22,305 nucleotides of DNA, taken from positions 1 through 22,305 of the forward strand of contig JAKISR010000028.1 of the NCBI GenBank assembly GCA_021648465.1. The letters are read 5' to 3'. Position numbers and translations under genes: made by a program. The notes under the pieces were generated by a model that worked only from the letters and a program-made list of their open reading frames with translations, searched no databases and was not told where the DNA came from. Shown here one piece after another: positions 1-6,343 of this stretch; the stretch's first letter is position 1; the number at the start of each line of letters is the position of its first letter. This stretch comes from Sulfurimonas sp. (GTDB taxonomy: Bacteria; Campylobacterota; Campylobacteria; Campylobacterales; Sulfurimonadaceae).

Positions 1-127
1 AGCGAAGAAATGTAGCTGGATGAAAAGTACCAGCTCCCGATGCAATGTCATAAGGCTGTACAATATTACACCCCTGTTTCATCCAAAATTCTTGTAGTTT
101 TAGTAGCATGGAACTAAATGTAATCAT
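1..127 (-). CDS. glyQ: Glycyl-tRNA synthetase alpha subunit, N-terminal part (cut by window edge)
   Basis: Only the first 42 codons are present; the rest lies before base 1. The reading begins MITFSSMLLKLQEFW and continues with a QGCNIVQPYD segment and an AGTFHPATFLR segment. This is the characteristic start of bacterial GlyQ, the catalytic subunit of the alpha2beta2 glycyl-tRNA synthetase, which charges tRNA-Gly in the cytoplasm. The ATG is supported by AAGG nine bases upstream. It is the last visible gene of a minus-strand run that begins with cheZ. A TATAAT on the minus strand at 158-163, in the 61-bp gap after the DUF89 gene, suggests that it also has its own promoter. The identification is firm despite the truncation. 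Confidence 0.93.
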   Translation of the reverse strand, partial: MITFSSMLLKLQEFWMKQGCNIVQPYDIASGAGTFHPATFLR

Positions 128-157
128 TATAAAGTACCTTGATTTTATATTTTTATA

Positions 158-163
158 ATTATA
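158..163 (-). promoter_or_regulatory. Probable -10 box for glyQ
   Basis: On the minus strand TATAAT occurs 30 bases before the glyQ start codon, between the DUF89 stop and glyQ. No convincing -35 is visible, which is normal for vegetative promoters in Campylobacterota. This is inferred from sequence alone. Confidence 0.4.
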
Positions 164-188
164 CACTTTAGAGTTAAAAATTAGATTA

Positions 189-1046
189 TTATGCCATTTT
201 ACAAACTATATCACCAACTTGTTTATTAAGTGAGGCGGCAACAACATCACACTTCACTTTAAGTAAAAAACAGATATTTTTTCTATGTGATGAACTTAAA
301 CACTCATAATTTCCCATTCCTTTTGAAATAACTAAATCAACCTCATCAAAAAGCTTTTTAGAATAATCATTTGCACGATTATAAGTAAATCCAGGTGTAT
401 TTACTCCACTATCTACAAGCTCACAAATTTTATCAAAACCGACCTCTCTTGCCTCTTTCATAGTTACATCATTTATAATTGGATTGCCTCTAACCATGTA
501 TGAGTAGTTTATGTTTGGATATAGTTCTTTTAAAGTATTTATAAACATATAATCAAATATATGCTCACCAACATTATCACCAATAAGTAGAACTGTTTTT
601 GAGCTCTCTAACCTCTCTCTTAAAACATCAAAATTATTATATGCAAAATCGGTATCAAATATCTTTTCTAACTCTTCTTGTAAATCAAACTCAATAGCAG
701 CAGCTAAATCTATAACATTTCCAGCTACTGCAATTTTTGTGGCTGTTAAGAGTTTATCTGATGATGTGAAAAGTTTGTCTTTTAAAAGTGGTACAAACGA
801 GAGTGCTTTTTTAGTTGAAGCTATTTTTATTTTATCATAAAGGTCTACTTTATTGGCAATTTTTGCCATATCTTCGTAAACATAAGAGGCTATTTCTGGA
901 GGAGTTTTATCGTAAGAAAATTGTTTACTTAAAAGTTCTACATGTGAGATTAGCTTTTCTTTTAAATCACTATTTGCATTAATTGCATCTGCGACTTTAG
1001 CACTCTGATTTATAATACAACTAACACACTCTTCACCTATTGTCAT
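189..1046 (-). CDS. DUF89 / ARMT1-like metal-dependent phosphatase family protein
   Basis: A 285-residue protein with DUF89 (damage-control phosphatase) family marks. These are an N-terminal CVSC pair (C7, C10) in a helical region, GDNVGE at 156-161 with the expected metal-binding Asp-Asn (D157, N158), VRGNPIIND near 185-193 with a second acidic ligand (D193), and a later SKGMGNYE segment. Related archaeal and eukaryotic proteins are Mn/Ni/Co-dependent phosphatases thought to remove damaged or overflow sugar phosphates and nucleotides; the substrate here cannot be told from sequence. Its start lies 12 bases after the stop of the DUF3972-type gene, so the two are probably co-transcribed, and glyQ follows after 61 bases. 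The length suits the short prokaryotic subfamily. The family call is good; the function is only at class level. Confidence 0.8.
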   Translation of the reverse strand: MTIGEECVSCIINQSAKVADAINANSDLKEKLISHVELLSKQFSYDKTPPEIASYVYEDMAKIANKVDLYDKIKIASTKKALSFVPLLKDKLFTSSDKLLTATKIAVAGNVIDLAAAIEFDLQEELEKIFDTDFAYNNFDVLRERLESSKTVLLIGDNVGEHIFDYMFINTLKELYPNINYSYMVRGNPIINDVTMKEAREVGFDKICELVDSGVNTPGFTYNRANDYSKKLFDEVDLVISKGMGNYECLSSSHRKNICFLLKVKCDVVAASLNKQVGDIVCKMA

Positions 1047-1058
1047 ATTTTAATCTAT

Positions 1059-1529
1059 TTAACTCATATGTTCTTCTATAGCTTTATTCCACATCAGTTT
1101 ATATTTTCTTCTCATAAACTCAACTTCTTGTTGTGAAAGTTTTAGTTGTTCTGTTAAAATAGCAATCGTATTTCTATCTTCATCATAAAGTTCTTGTAAG
1201 GATTCTAGTGCTTCTCTCAAAAACTCATTTTCTACTTTTACAGCATCAAGTGTTTCATCTTTTGCATCAAGAACTTTTTCATGAAGATTGATAATTGTAC
1301 CTATTGTTTTTTCAACAAATTCTGGTTGCACTATAATTTCATGAGTATTACGAGTTGATAGTTCTTTAAGTTGAGTTGGAACAACATCTTGTGTCCCTTT
1401 TGATGGATCTATATATCTAACACCATCTTCAACTTTTATAGTTAATTTACCTCTATCGGCTAAGTCTTCAATAGCCAAAAGGTTTAAACCTGTTAACTCC
1501 ATATACTCTTCATCATTCATCCACTTCAT
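1059..1529 (-). CDS. DUF3972-type conserved Campylobacterota protein with C-terminal coiled coil
   Basis: A 156-residue cytoplasmic protein. Residues about 1-45 (MNDEEYMELTGLNLLAIEDL, then a basic patch) look like a small MerR/excisionase-like helical DNA-binding or adaptor module. Residues about 75-150 are rich in E, K, L and Q with heptad-like spacing, consistent with a coiled coil. I recall proteins of this size and start, annotated DUF3972, between purE and glyQ in Campylobacter (Cj0703), and the same position here supports the match. There is no signal peptide or membrane segment. An AAGGAT ribosome site precedes the ATG. It lies 137 bases after purE, from which it is separated by strong palindromes, and 12 bases before the DUF89 gene. 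The molecular function is unknown. Confidence 0.7.
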   Translation of the reverse strand: MKWMNDEEYMELTGLNLLAIEDLADRGKLTIKVEDGVRYIDPSKGTQDVVPTQLKELSTRNTHEIIVQPEFVEKTIGTIINLHEKVLDAKDETLDAVKVENEFLREALESLQELYDEDRNTIAILTEQLKLSQQEVEFMRRKYKLMWNKAIEEHMS

Positions 1530-1567
1530 GCTTATCCTTCATTTTAGAGTAAAAAATAAATCTTTCT

Positions 1568-1585
1568 CAAAAAACTTGTTTTTTG
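1568..1585. repeat. Small A/T stem-loop between the DUF3972-type gene and purE
   Basis: CAAAAAAC and GTTTTTTG form an 8-bp perfect stem with a TT loop, between the larger palindromes and the start of the DUF3972-type gene. It lies in the leader of that gene if transcription comes from purE. It is AT-rich and may be a chance structure. Confidence 0.35.
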
Positions 1586-1597
1586 TAGCTTTAGAGG

Positions 1598-1623
1598 GTT
1601 ATAGGGACTTAAGTCCCTATAAC
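1598..1623. repeat. Perfect 26-bp palindrome in the purE downstream gap
   Basis: The arm GTTATAGGGACTT is followed immediately by its exact reverse complement, so the whole 26 bp is self-complementary with no loop. It does not end in a clear U-run in either direction, so it is not a typical intrinsic terminator. Candidates are a regulator or IHF-like target, a dispersed REP-like repeat, or an mRNA-stabilising hairpin after purE. Confidence 0.7.
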
Positions 1624-1668
1624 TATAATGGGCTCGTCGTGCCATTTGGGTATTTGCTCATTATAGTT
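1621..1668. repeat. Second inverted repeat overlapping the purE stop codon
   Basis: The arm AACTATAATGGGC (1621-1633) pairs with GCTCATTATAGTT (1656-1668) with one mismatch around a 22-base loop. Its left arm overlaps the end of the neighbouring 26-bp palindrome by three bases, so the two structures would compete. Its right arm covers two bases of the purE stop codon. This suggests an RNA processing or partial termination element between purE and the next gene, or an intergenic repeat. Confidence 0.6.
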
Positions 1669-2164
1669 ATGAAATTATAGTTTCAATCTCCATGGAATCC
1701 ATTTCTACTTTTTTAGCTTTTGCTATACGATCTTCTTTTAGTTTAATCGCTAATTCTTCGTTATTTAAAGCCAATATTTGCATAGCTAAATAAGCAGAAT
1801 TAATTGCTCCTGCTTTACCTATTGCGACAGTTGCAACCGGCATTCCAGCTGGCATTTGCACAGTTGAAAGTAATGCATCAATTCCACTTAATGCTGAAGC
1901 ACTCATAGGAACACCAATAATTGGTTTAACGGTTTTAGAAGATAAAACACCAGCTAAGTGAGCAGCCATGCCAGCAGCAGCGATAAAGCATTGAGCCCCT
2001 TTTTCTTCAGCACTTTTAATATATGTTGCTGTTCTCTCAGGTGAGCGATGAGCAGAAGAGATAATCATCTCATAATTAACACCAAATGCTTCAAATGTGT
2101 CTGAACACGACTTCATTACTTCATAATCACTTTTTGAACCCATTACTATTGATACAAATTTCAT
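1667..2164 (-). CDS. purE: N5-carboxyaminoimidazole ribonucleotide mutase (class I PurE)
   Basis: 165 residues, the normal length for bacterial class I PurE, which converts N5-CAIR to CAIR in de novo purine synthesis. Visible marks are MGSKSDYEVM near the start (phosphate binding), ISSAHRSPERT at about 36-46 (the substrate-binding loop with the family His), and AAAGMAAHLAGV at about 62-73 (second conserved His). The remainder matches the family fold (GVPMSASALSG, QMPAGMPVATVAIG). A GGAAGA site precedes the ATG, and a TGA-TATAAT extended -10 lies in the short gap before it, so it probably has its own start site besides read-through from the cheZ operon. Another purine gene, purF, lies at 8229 but on the other strand. 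Confidence 0.96.
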   Translation of the reverse strand: MKFVSIVMGSKSDYEVMKSCSDTFEAFGVNYEMIISSAHRSPERTATYIKSAEEKGAQCFIAAAGMAAHLAGVLSSKTVKPIIGVPMSASALSGIDALLSTVQMPAGMPVATVAIGKAGAINSAYLAMQILALNNEELAIKLKEDRIAKAKKVEMDSMEIETIIS

Positions 2165-2188
2165 CTTTTCTTCCTATTTTTTCTTGAG

Positions 2189-2197
2189 ATTATATCA
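2189..2197 (-). promoter_or_regulatory. Probable extended -10 promoter for purE
   Basis: The minus strand reads TGATATAAT, a TGn-extended -10, 24 bases before the purE start codon and inside the 49-bp gap after the small membrane-protein gene. The placement is right for a short 5' leader. There is no clear -35. Confidence 0.45.
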
Positions 2198-2213
2198 CAA
2201 AATATATTGTTTA

Positions 2214-2552
2214 TTAGTTGTATAACCACCTTTTTATAACTCCATATTCATCTTCAGTAATTATTTCATCATTCACTAGTTTTAATAACTCATTAACTCT
2301 ATTTTCTTCATACCTAGCATAATCTCTCTTTTTTTGTTCCTTTATTGAGAGATTCTCTTTTAATCTTTCTTTATTTTTTATTGCATATTCTTTTGCATGT
2401 TTTGAAGAAATCTTATTAGTAATTACTGCCATTATAAATACAACTGTTATAAGTGCTATACCTTCAATATATATACCTGACATATCTTCTTCTTCAAAAC
2501 CAGCATAAAGTGATGTAAATAAAAATACAAAACCATATAAAAATATTTTCAT
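2214..2552 (-). CDS. Small membrane protein with SHOCT-like C-terminus, function unknown
   Basis: 112 residues. Residues 1-17 look like a signal peptide or first membrane helix (MKIFLYGFVFLFTSLYAG). Residues about 28-45 (YIEGIALITVVFIMAVI) form a second helix, followed by a strongly basic and acidic helical stretch. The last 30 residues (VNELLKLVNDEIITEDEYGVIK) fit the SHOCT-type pattern of a short helix, a turn with 'IT-E-E/D', and a second helix, often found at the C-terminus of small membrane proteins. Its ATG overlaps the U32 gene's TGA in an ATGA arrangement, implying translational coupling. No specific function can be given; a role linked to the U32 enzyme is only suggested by the overlap. 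Confidence 0.65.
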   Translation of the reverse strand: MKIFLYGFVFLFTSLYAGFEEEDMSGIYIEGIALITVVFIMAVITNKISSKHAKEYAIKNKERLKENLSIKEQKKRDYARYEENRVNELLKLVNDEIITEDEYGVIKRWLYN

Positions 2553-3865
2553 TTATTTTTTCCTTTTAATTTTGTACTGTTAGGATATGTTCCCATATCT
2601 TCATTAGATGATATTCTTAAAAATGTATATGATGGAAATTTAGTTGGAAGTTTTATAGGATTTATATTTCCACTATGAACTTCCTCCCAAACTTTTTTAT
2701 TTTCTGCTAAAAGCTGTTTTAATTTCATATACATTTTTCCATCTTTTTTATATGTTGAACCTATCTCATTATCAACTATCTCGATTTTACTACCCTGTGG
2801 AGCTACAATCTCAAGCTCATCATCTGGAAGAGTTTTATACTTACACAAAAAATATGTCCCACCTTCATTAACAACTCCACTCACTTGATGAGTTCCAAGT
2901 TGCATTGTAAAATCTAAACTTTGTGTATCATGTCTCTCAAACGGACGAGAAACTAAATAAGCATCTGTATAGCCACGATTTTGAAGAGATTGAAGTTCAT
3001 ACTGATACCTATCTATATCTACCTCATTTTTATAATAATCATCAATTGCCATTCTATAGGCTTTAGCAGTTACAGCTGCATAATAAGCAGTTTTTGTGCG
3101 GCCCTCTATTTTTACGGAGTCAACTACATTTGCATCTAAAATCTCTTTTATATGTGAAGCAAGATTTAAATCTTTTGCATTCATTATATATGTACCAACA
3201 TCTTCTTCCTCTTCAAGTCTAAAAAGTGTTCCTGTTTCAGAATTTGCAGCATATATCTCATAAGGAAATCTACAATCATTAGCACAAGATCCACGATTTG
3301 GAACACGACCACTCTGCAAAGTTGATATAAGACATCTTCCACTATATGCAAAACACATAGAACCATGAACAAAAACTTCTAACTCTAAATTAGGAAGCTC
3401 TTTTTTTATCTCAACCAAATCTTTTAGTGATATCTCTCTAGCTGTTATAATTCTAGTAGCGCCCATATCAACATAAACTTGTGCATCAAGTACATTCATA
3501 ACATTTGCTTGTGTTGAAAGATGAAGAGGTATATCAGGTACCAATTCATGGCAAAGTTTTAATACACCTGGAGTTGCTACTATAAAAGCATCAGGCTTTA
3601 ACTCTGCCATTTTTAAAATATGTTTTTTGAGTAAATTTAGTTGAGAATTAAATGGAAATCCATTTATTGTTACATAAACTTTTTTACCACGAGCATGAGC
3701 GTATTCTATACCCTCTTCAAACTCCTCCATACTAAACTCTTTACCAGAGCGAATACGAAGAGAGAAATGACTTACTCCACCATAAACAGCATCAGCACCA
3801 AAGTCAAACGCGATTTTTAGTTTTTCTAGTGTTCCCGCAGGAGAGAGCAACTCTACTTTTTGCAT
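2549..3865 (-). CDS. Peptidase U32 family protein, TrhP/YegQ-like (probable tRNA hydroxylation factor)
   Basis: 438 residues. The N-terminal half has the U32 TIM-barrel signature (ELLSPAGTLEKLKIAFDFGA, then ADAVYGG). The U32 signature follows near 163-181, from EVFVHGSMC to GRCLIS. Four cysteines, C171, C178, C194 and C198 (the last two as SCANDC), fit the Fe-S cluster seen in this family. EGR at 254-256 and a C-terminal beta domain follow. In E. coli the close relative YegQ (TrhP) makes 5-hydroxyuridine at the tRNA wobble position; others in the family were called collagenases (PrtC), now doubted. Its start overlaps the cheZ stop by one base (TAATG) and its stop overlaps the next small gene, so three genes are coupled. 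The family is certain; the TrhP-type role is likely but not proven, since U32 has several subfamilies. Confidence 0.87.
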   Translation of the reverse strand: MQKVELLSPAGTLEKLKIAFDFGADAVYGGVSHFSLRIRSGKEFSMEEFEEGIEYAHARGKKVYVTINGFPFNSQLNLLKKHILKMAELKPDAFIVATPGVLKLCHELVPDIPLHLSTQANVMNVLDAQVYVDMGATRIITAREISLKDLVEIKKELPNLELEVFVHGSMCFAYSGRCLISTLQSGRVPNRGSCANDCRFPYEIYAANSETGTLFRLEEEEDVGTYIMNAKDLNLASHIKEILDANVVDSVKIEGRTKTAYYAAVTAKAYRMAIDDYYKNEVDIDRYQYELQSLQNRGYTDAYLVSRPFERHDTQSLDFTMQLGTHQVSGVVNEGGTYFLCKYKTLPDDELEIVAPQGSKIEIVDNEIGSTYKKDGKMYMKLKQLLAENKKVWEEVHSGNINPIKLPTKFPSYTFLRISSNEDMGTYPNSTKLKGKNK

Positions 3866-4557
3866 TAACTTCCAAATTGCTCTAATAGTGCTTCAATATC
3901 ATCAGTTGATGCTAAATCGTTATGTGTATCACCAGCAATATGCTGAGCAGAAGAGACTCTTTTTTCATCATCTATTTTACCTTCAAATAAAGTATTCATA
4001 TATTTAGAAAGTGCTCGCATTACATTTATTACACGCTCTATTTTTTGACGATGAATATCTTGGTACTGCATAATATCCATCACATTCATTATAGAATCAC
4101 CACTATTTTGTAGCATCCCTAAAGCATCATTTGCATCATTGAGTGCATTAGTATTTTTTTCTAATTGAGCTTGAAATGCTTCAACATCTGGAAATTTTTC
4201 ATTAAGAGTTGTAAACAACTCGATATTAGAGTTTAAAACTTCTAAAATACTATTTATATTATTCTCTTTTTCCATCATATCAGTACTGATACCTTCAATA
4301 ATATCAAAGATTTCTGTAGCTTTTTCTTCACTCTCTTTTGTAACATCATCGAGTTGATGAACCATTCTGTTTTCATCAGTAGCTGGGAGTGGCCAATGAT
4401 GAGATGTCTCATCATTATAGCCATCAGGAATACCACTATTGGTTTCTATATCACTATCATTTTTACTCACTTCTGTAGTGTCCTCTAAGTTCTCTTTTGA
4501 AGATTCCATATCTCCAATATCGCCATTCATCAGGGCATCAAGTTCTTCTTGGGTCAT
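3865..4557 (-). CDS. cheZ: CheZ-like CheY-phosphate phosphatase
   Basis: 230 residues. The central helical region holds MQYQDIHRQKIERVINVM at 163-180, which matches the CheZ catalytic helix; D167 and Q171 keep the Asp-x3-Gln spacing of E. coli D143 and Q147. The C-terminus (STDDIEALLEQFGS, 217-230) resembles the CheZ tail helix that docks CheY-P. The N-terminus (MTQEELDALMNGD) looks like the start of FliM/FliN-type switch proteins. Residues about 14-60 are acidic and low in complexity, probably a flexible linker. The role is to end chemotaxis signalling by dephosphorylating CheY. I recall that remote CheZ homologues are known in Helicobacter (HP0170) and Campylobacter (Cj0700), the latter also beside a U32 gene. 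I place the start here because GGAGAAG sits five bases before this ATG; an in-frame ATG seven codons upstream (4578) has no such site. Confidence 0.85.
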   Translation of the reverse strand: MTQEELDALMNGDIGDMESSKENLEDTTEVSKNDSDIETNSGIPDGYNDETSHHWPLPATDENRMVHQLDDVTKESEEKATEIFDIIEGISTDMMEKENNINSILEVLNSNIELFTTLNEKFPDVEAFQAQLEKNTNALNDANDALGMLQNSGDSIMNVMDIMQYQDIHRQKIERVINVMRALSKYMNTLFEGKIDDEKRVSSAQHIAGDTHNDLASTDDIEALLEQFGS

Positions 4558-4604
4558 AAATACTTCTCCAATATGCAAAATTAGCTAAATTTAATTTTAA
4601 TCAC

Positions 4605-4614
4605 TATAATATCA
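4605..4614. promoter_or_regulatory. Overlapping divergent -10 boxes for cheZ and the histidinol-phosphatase gene
   Basis: TATAAT at 4605-4610 on the plus strand is placed for a start about 22 bases before the phosphatase ATG. On the minus strand TGATATTAT (4614 down to 4606) is an extended -10 for cheZ with a leader of about 42 bases. The two hexamers share five bases, so RNA polymerase could serve only one side at a time. Confidence 0.45.
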
Positions 4615-4638
4615 TAAAATCTATAAGATAGAGAAAAA

Positions 4639-5421
4639 ATGATAGTTGATTTACATAACCACACAAAATTTTGCAACCATGCGGATGGTGAAATAGATGA
4701 ATATATACAAAAAGCCATAGAATGTAATATTAAATATTTTGGTTTTTCTGAACATGCTCCAATGAATTTTGATAAAAAATATCGTCTTAAATTTGATCAG
4801 ATGAAAAAGTATGAAAAAGATATATTAGATGCAAAAGAACGATATAAAGGCAAAATAGAGATTCTGCTAGGTTACGAAGTTGATTACCTTAAAGACTATG
4901 TGGATGAAAGAGTTCTTACTGCTAATGTTGATTATTTAATTGGTTCTGTACACTTTATAAATAAATGGGGATTTGACAACCCTGAATTTATAGGTAATTA
5001 TGAAAATCAAAATATAGATGAAATATGGCAAAAATACTTTAATACGATAGAAGAAATGGCAAATACTAAATTATTTGATATTGTTGGACATTTAGATCTT
5101 ATAAAAATTTTTAAATTTATGCCTAAACAAAACATTACTAATATTGCTAAAAAAGCTCTTGAAGCAATAAAAGAAGCTGATATGTCAATAGAAATAAATG
5201 TAGCAGGACTCAGAAAACCAATAAATGAGTTATACCCATCTATAAACCTCTTAAAAGAGGTTAAAAAACTTGATATTTCAATTACCTTCGCTTCTGACGC
5301 TCATAAACCTGAGCAAGTGGGGCTTTTTAATAATGAAGCTATAAATATTGCAAAAAGTGTTGGTTACACTCAATGTGTGCTTTATCGTAAAAGAAAGAAA
5401 AGATTTGTAAATATTATATAA
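4639..5421 (+). CDS. PHP-domain histidinol-phosphatase (HisJ/HisK type)
   Basis: 260 residues, the usual size of PHP-type histidinol-phosphatases, which make L-histidinol in histidine synthesis. The trinuclear metal-site motifs appear in order: DLHNHT with H6 and H8, HADG (H14), SEHAP (E38, H39), GYEVDY (E80), SVHF (H105), GHLDL (H151) and SDAH (D220, H222). No DNA-polymerase or other appended domain is present, so a small phosphatase is the best reading. The assignment to histidinol phosphate rather than another phosphoester rests on overall resemblance; hisIE elsewhere in this window shows the pathway is present. It starts 60-80 bases from cheZ, which diverges. The only ribosome-site candidate is a weak GAGA. 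The trxA promoter region follows directly, so this gene is probably single. Confidence 0.85.
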   Translation: MIVDLHNHTKFCNHADGEIDEYIQKAIECNIKYFGFSEHAPMNFDKKYRLKFDQMKKYEKDILDAKERYKGKIEILLGYEVDYLKDYVDERVLTANVDYLIGSVHFINKWGFDNPEFIGNYENQNIDEIWQKYFNTIEEMANTKLFDIVGHLDLIKIFKFMPKQNITNIAKKALEAIKEADMSIEINVAGLRKPINELYPSINLLKEVKKLDISITFASDAHKPEQVGLFNNEAINIAKSVGYTQCVLYRKRKKRFVNII

Positions 5422-5456
5422 AATACGTATAAAGCAATTATAAAGATTTGGGCTTG

Positions 5457-5462
5457 TATAAT
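5457..5462 (+). promoter_or_regulatory. Probable -10 box for trxA
   Basis: TATAAT lies 32 bases before the trxA ATG in the 73-bp gap after the histidinol-phosphatase gene, giving a leader of roughly 25 bases containing AAGGA. There is no obvious -35. Confidence 0.5.
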
Positions 5463-5494
5463 GCACACATTAATAATTTTACAAGGAAATAATA

Positions 5495-5815
5495 ATGGGA
5501 AAATATATAGAATTAACAAGCTCGGACTTTGAAGCAACTTTAAGTGAAGGTGTATCTTTAGTAGATTTTTGGGCACCATGGTGTGGTCCTTGTCGTATGA
5601 TAGCTCCAGTAATTGAAGAGTTAGCTGATGAATATGATGGAAAAGCTAAAATTTGTAAAGTGAACACTGATGAAGAACAAGAAATTGCTGTTAAATTTGG
5701 TATCCGTTCAATACCTACTATCATGTTTTTTAAAGATGGTGAGATGGTAGATCAAGTTGTTGGAGCACAATCCAAAGCTGCTTTAGCAGAAAAAATAGAC
5801 GCTCATTTGGCGTAA
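5495..5815 (+). CDS. trxA: Thioredoxin
   Basis: 106 residues, standard for thioredoxin 1. It has the WCGPC active site (C30, C33) in VDFWAPWCGPCRM, the cis-proline segment FGIRSIPTIMFFKDG, and the conserved Lys-Asp positions of the fold. It is the cytoplasmic dithiol reductant that passes electrons from thioredoxin reductase to ribonucleotide reductase, peroxiredoxins and others. AAGGA precedes the ATG by seven bases. A terminator-like hairpin begins 26 bases after its stop, before the next two genes, so trxA may be expressed above trxB. Confidence 0.97.
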   Translation: MGKYIELTSSDFEATLSEGVSLVDFWAPWCGPCRMIAPVIEELADEYDGKAKICKVNTDEEQEIAVKFGIRSIPTIMFFKDGEMVDQVVGAQSKAALAEKIDAHLA

Positions 5816-5834
5816 TCTTAAAAAGAGTAATGTA

Positions 5835-6320
5835 ATGTCTAGAGGAGGCAAAAGCCTCTTTTCTTTATCTACACTACTTGCATCTTTTTTTGGTGCAGCT
5901 ATGATAGCTGCTGCTTTTGCTTACTTTAACTATAAATTTGCAGAATATAAGTTTATTAATTTTAAAGAGTGGATTTTTTATGAAAAAAAAGATATATTTA
6001 CACCTATTGCAGACAAATATATAGTAGTATTTTATAGTTCAAAAGAAAAAAACACTGCTTCCCTTTTAGCAAATACTGATTTGAATCTTCCTATTATTGC
6101 TATTGACTACTACAATGAAATTTATGAAAACTCTAAAAATACAACATTTTTAAGAGCTCCAACTAAAACTTCACTTAGCTTTATACAAAGATTTAACATT
6201 TATGAATCTCCATCTATTTTTTTTATAAAAAAATCAAAAGGCTCTATTTATAAACAAGATAGTATGATACGCAAATTAGATAATCTTAAAGAATTATCAA
6301 AACAAATAGATACTTTATAA
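5835..6320 (+). CDS. Membrane-anchored, cysteine-free thioredoxin-like protein in the trx operon
   Basis: 161 residues, not recognised by name. Residues about 11-31 (LSTLLASFFGAAMIAAAFAYF) are a single membrane helix. Residues about 61-150 look like a thioredoxin fold: KYIVVFYSSKEKN (61-73) sits where FWAPWCGPC would be, and RFNIYESPSIFFIKK (119-133) matches the FGIRSIPTIMFFK strand with P126 as the cis-Pro equivalent. There is no cysteine anywhere, so redox catalysis is excluded; binding or scaffold roles are possible. It begins 19 bases after trxA and ends 23 bases before trxB, so it is in their operon. The start is uncertain: codons 3-10 coincide with a terminator-like hairpin and the ribosome site (AAGAG) is modest, but the membrane helix needs a start near here. 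The topology is unclear because both flanks are basic. Confidence 0.7.
   Translation: MSRGGKSLFSLSTLLASFFGAAMIAAAFAYFNYKFAEYKFINFKEWIFYEKKDIFTPIADKYIVVFYSSKEKNTASLLANTDLNLPIIAIDYYNEIYENSKNTTFLRAPTKTSLSFIQRFNIYESPSIFFIKKSKGSIYKQDSMIRKLDNLKELSKQIDTL
5841..5866 (+). terminator. Intrinsic terminator or attenuator after trxA, inside the next gene's 5' end
   Basis: AGAGGAGGC (5841-5849) pairs with GCCTCTTTT (5854-5862) across an AAAA tetraloop, giving nine pairs including two G-U in RNA, followed by CTTT. It starts 26 bases after the trxA stop. Because it lies within the first codons of the following gene, it more likely acts as a partial terminator that lowers read-through to trxB than as a full stop, unless trxB has another promoter. 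Confidence 0.6.
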
Positions 6321-6343
6321 AACACAAAACAAGGAATAAATAG

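Noticed and set aside
3184..3372. 62-codon open frame inside the U32 gene
   Set aside because: It lies wholly within the U32 coding region in another frame and has no family features or ribosome site.
5278..5724. Minus-strand open frames across the histidinol-phosphatase end and trxA
   Set aside because: These are shadows of well-supported plus-strand genes, with low-complexity translations.
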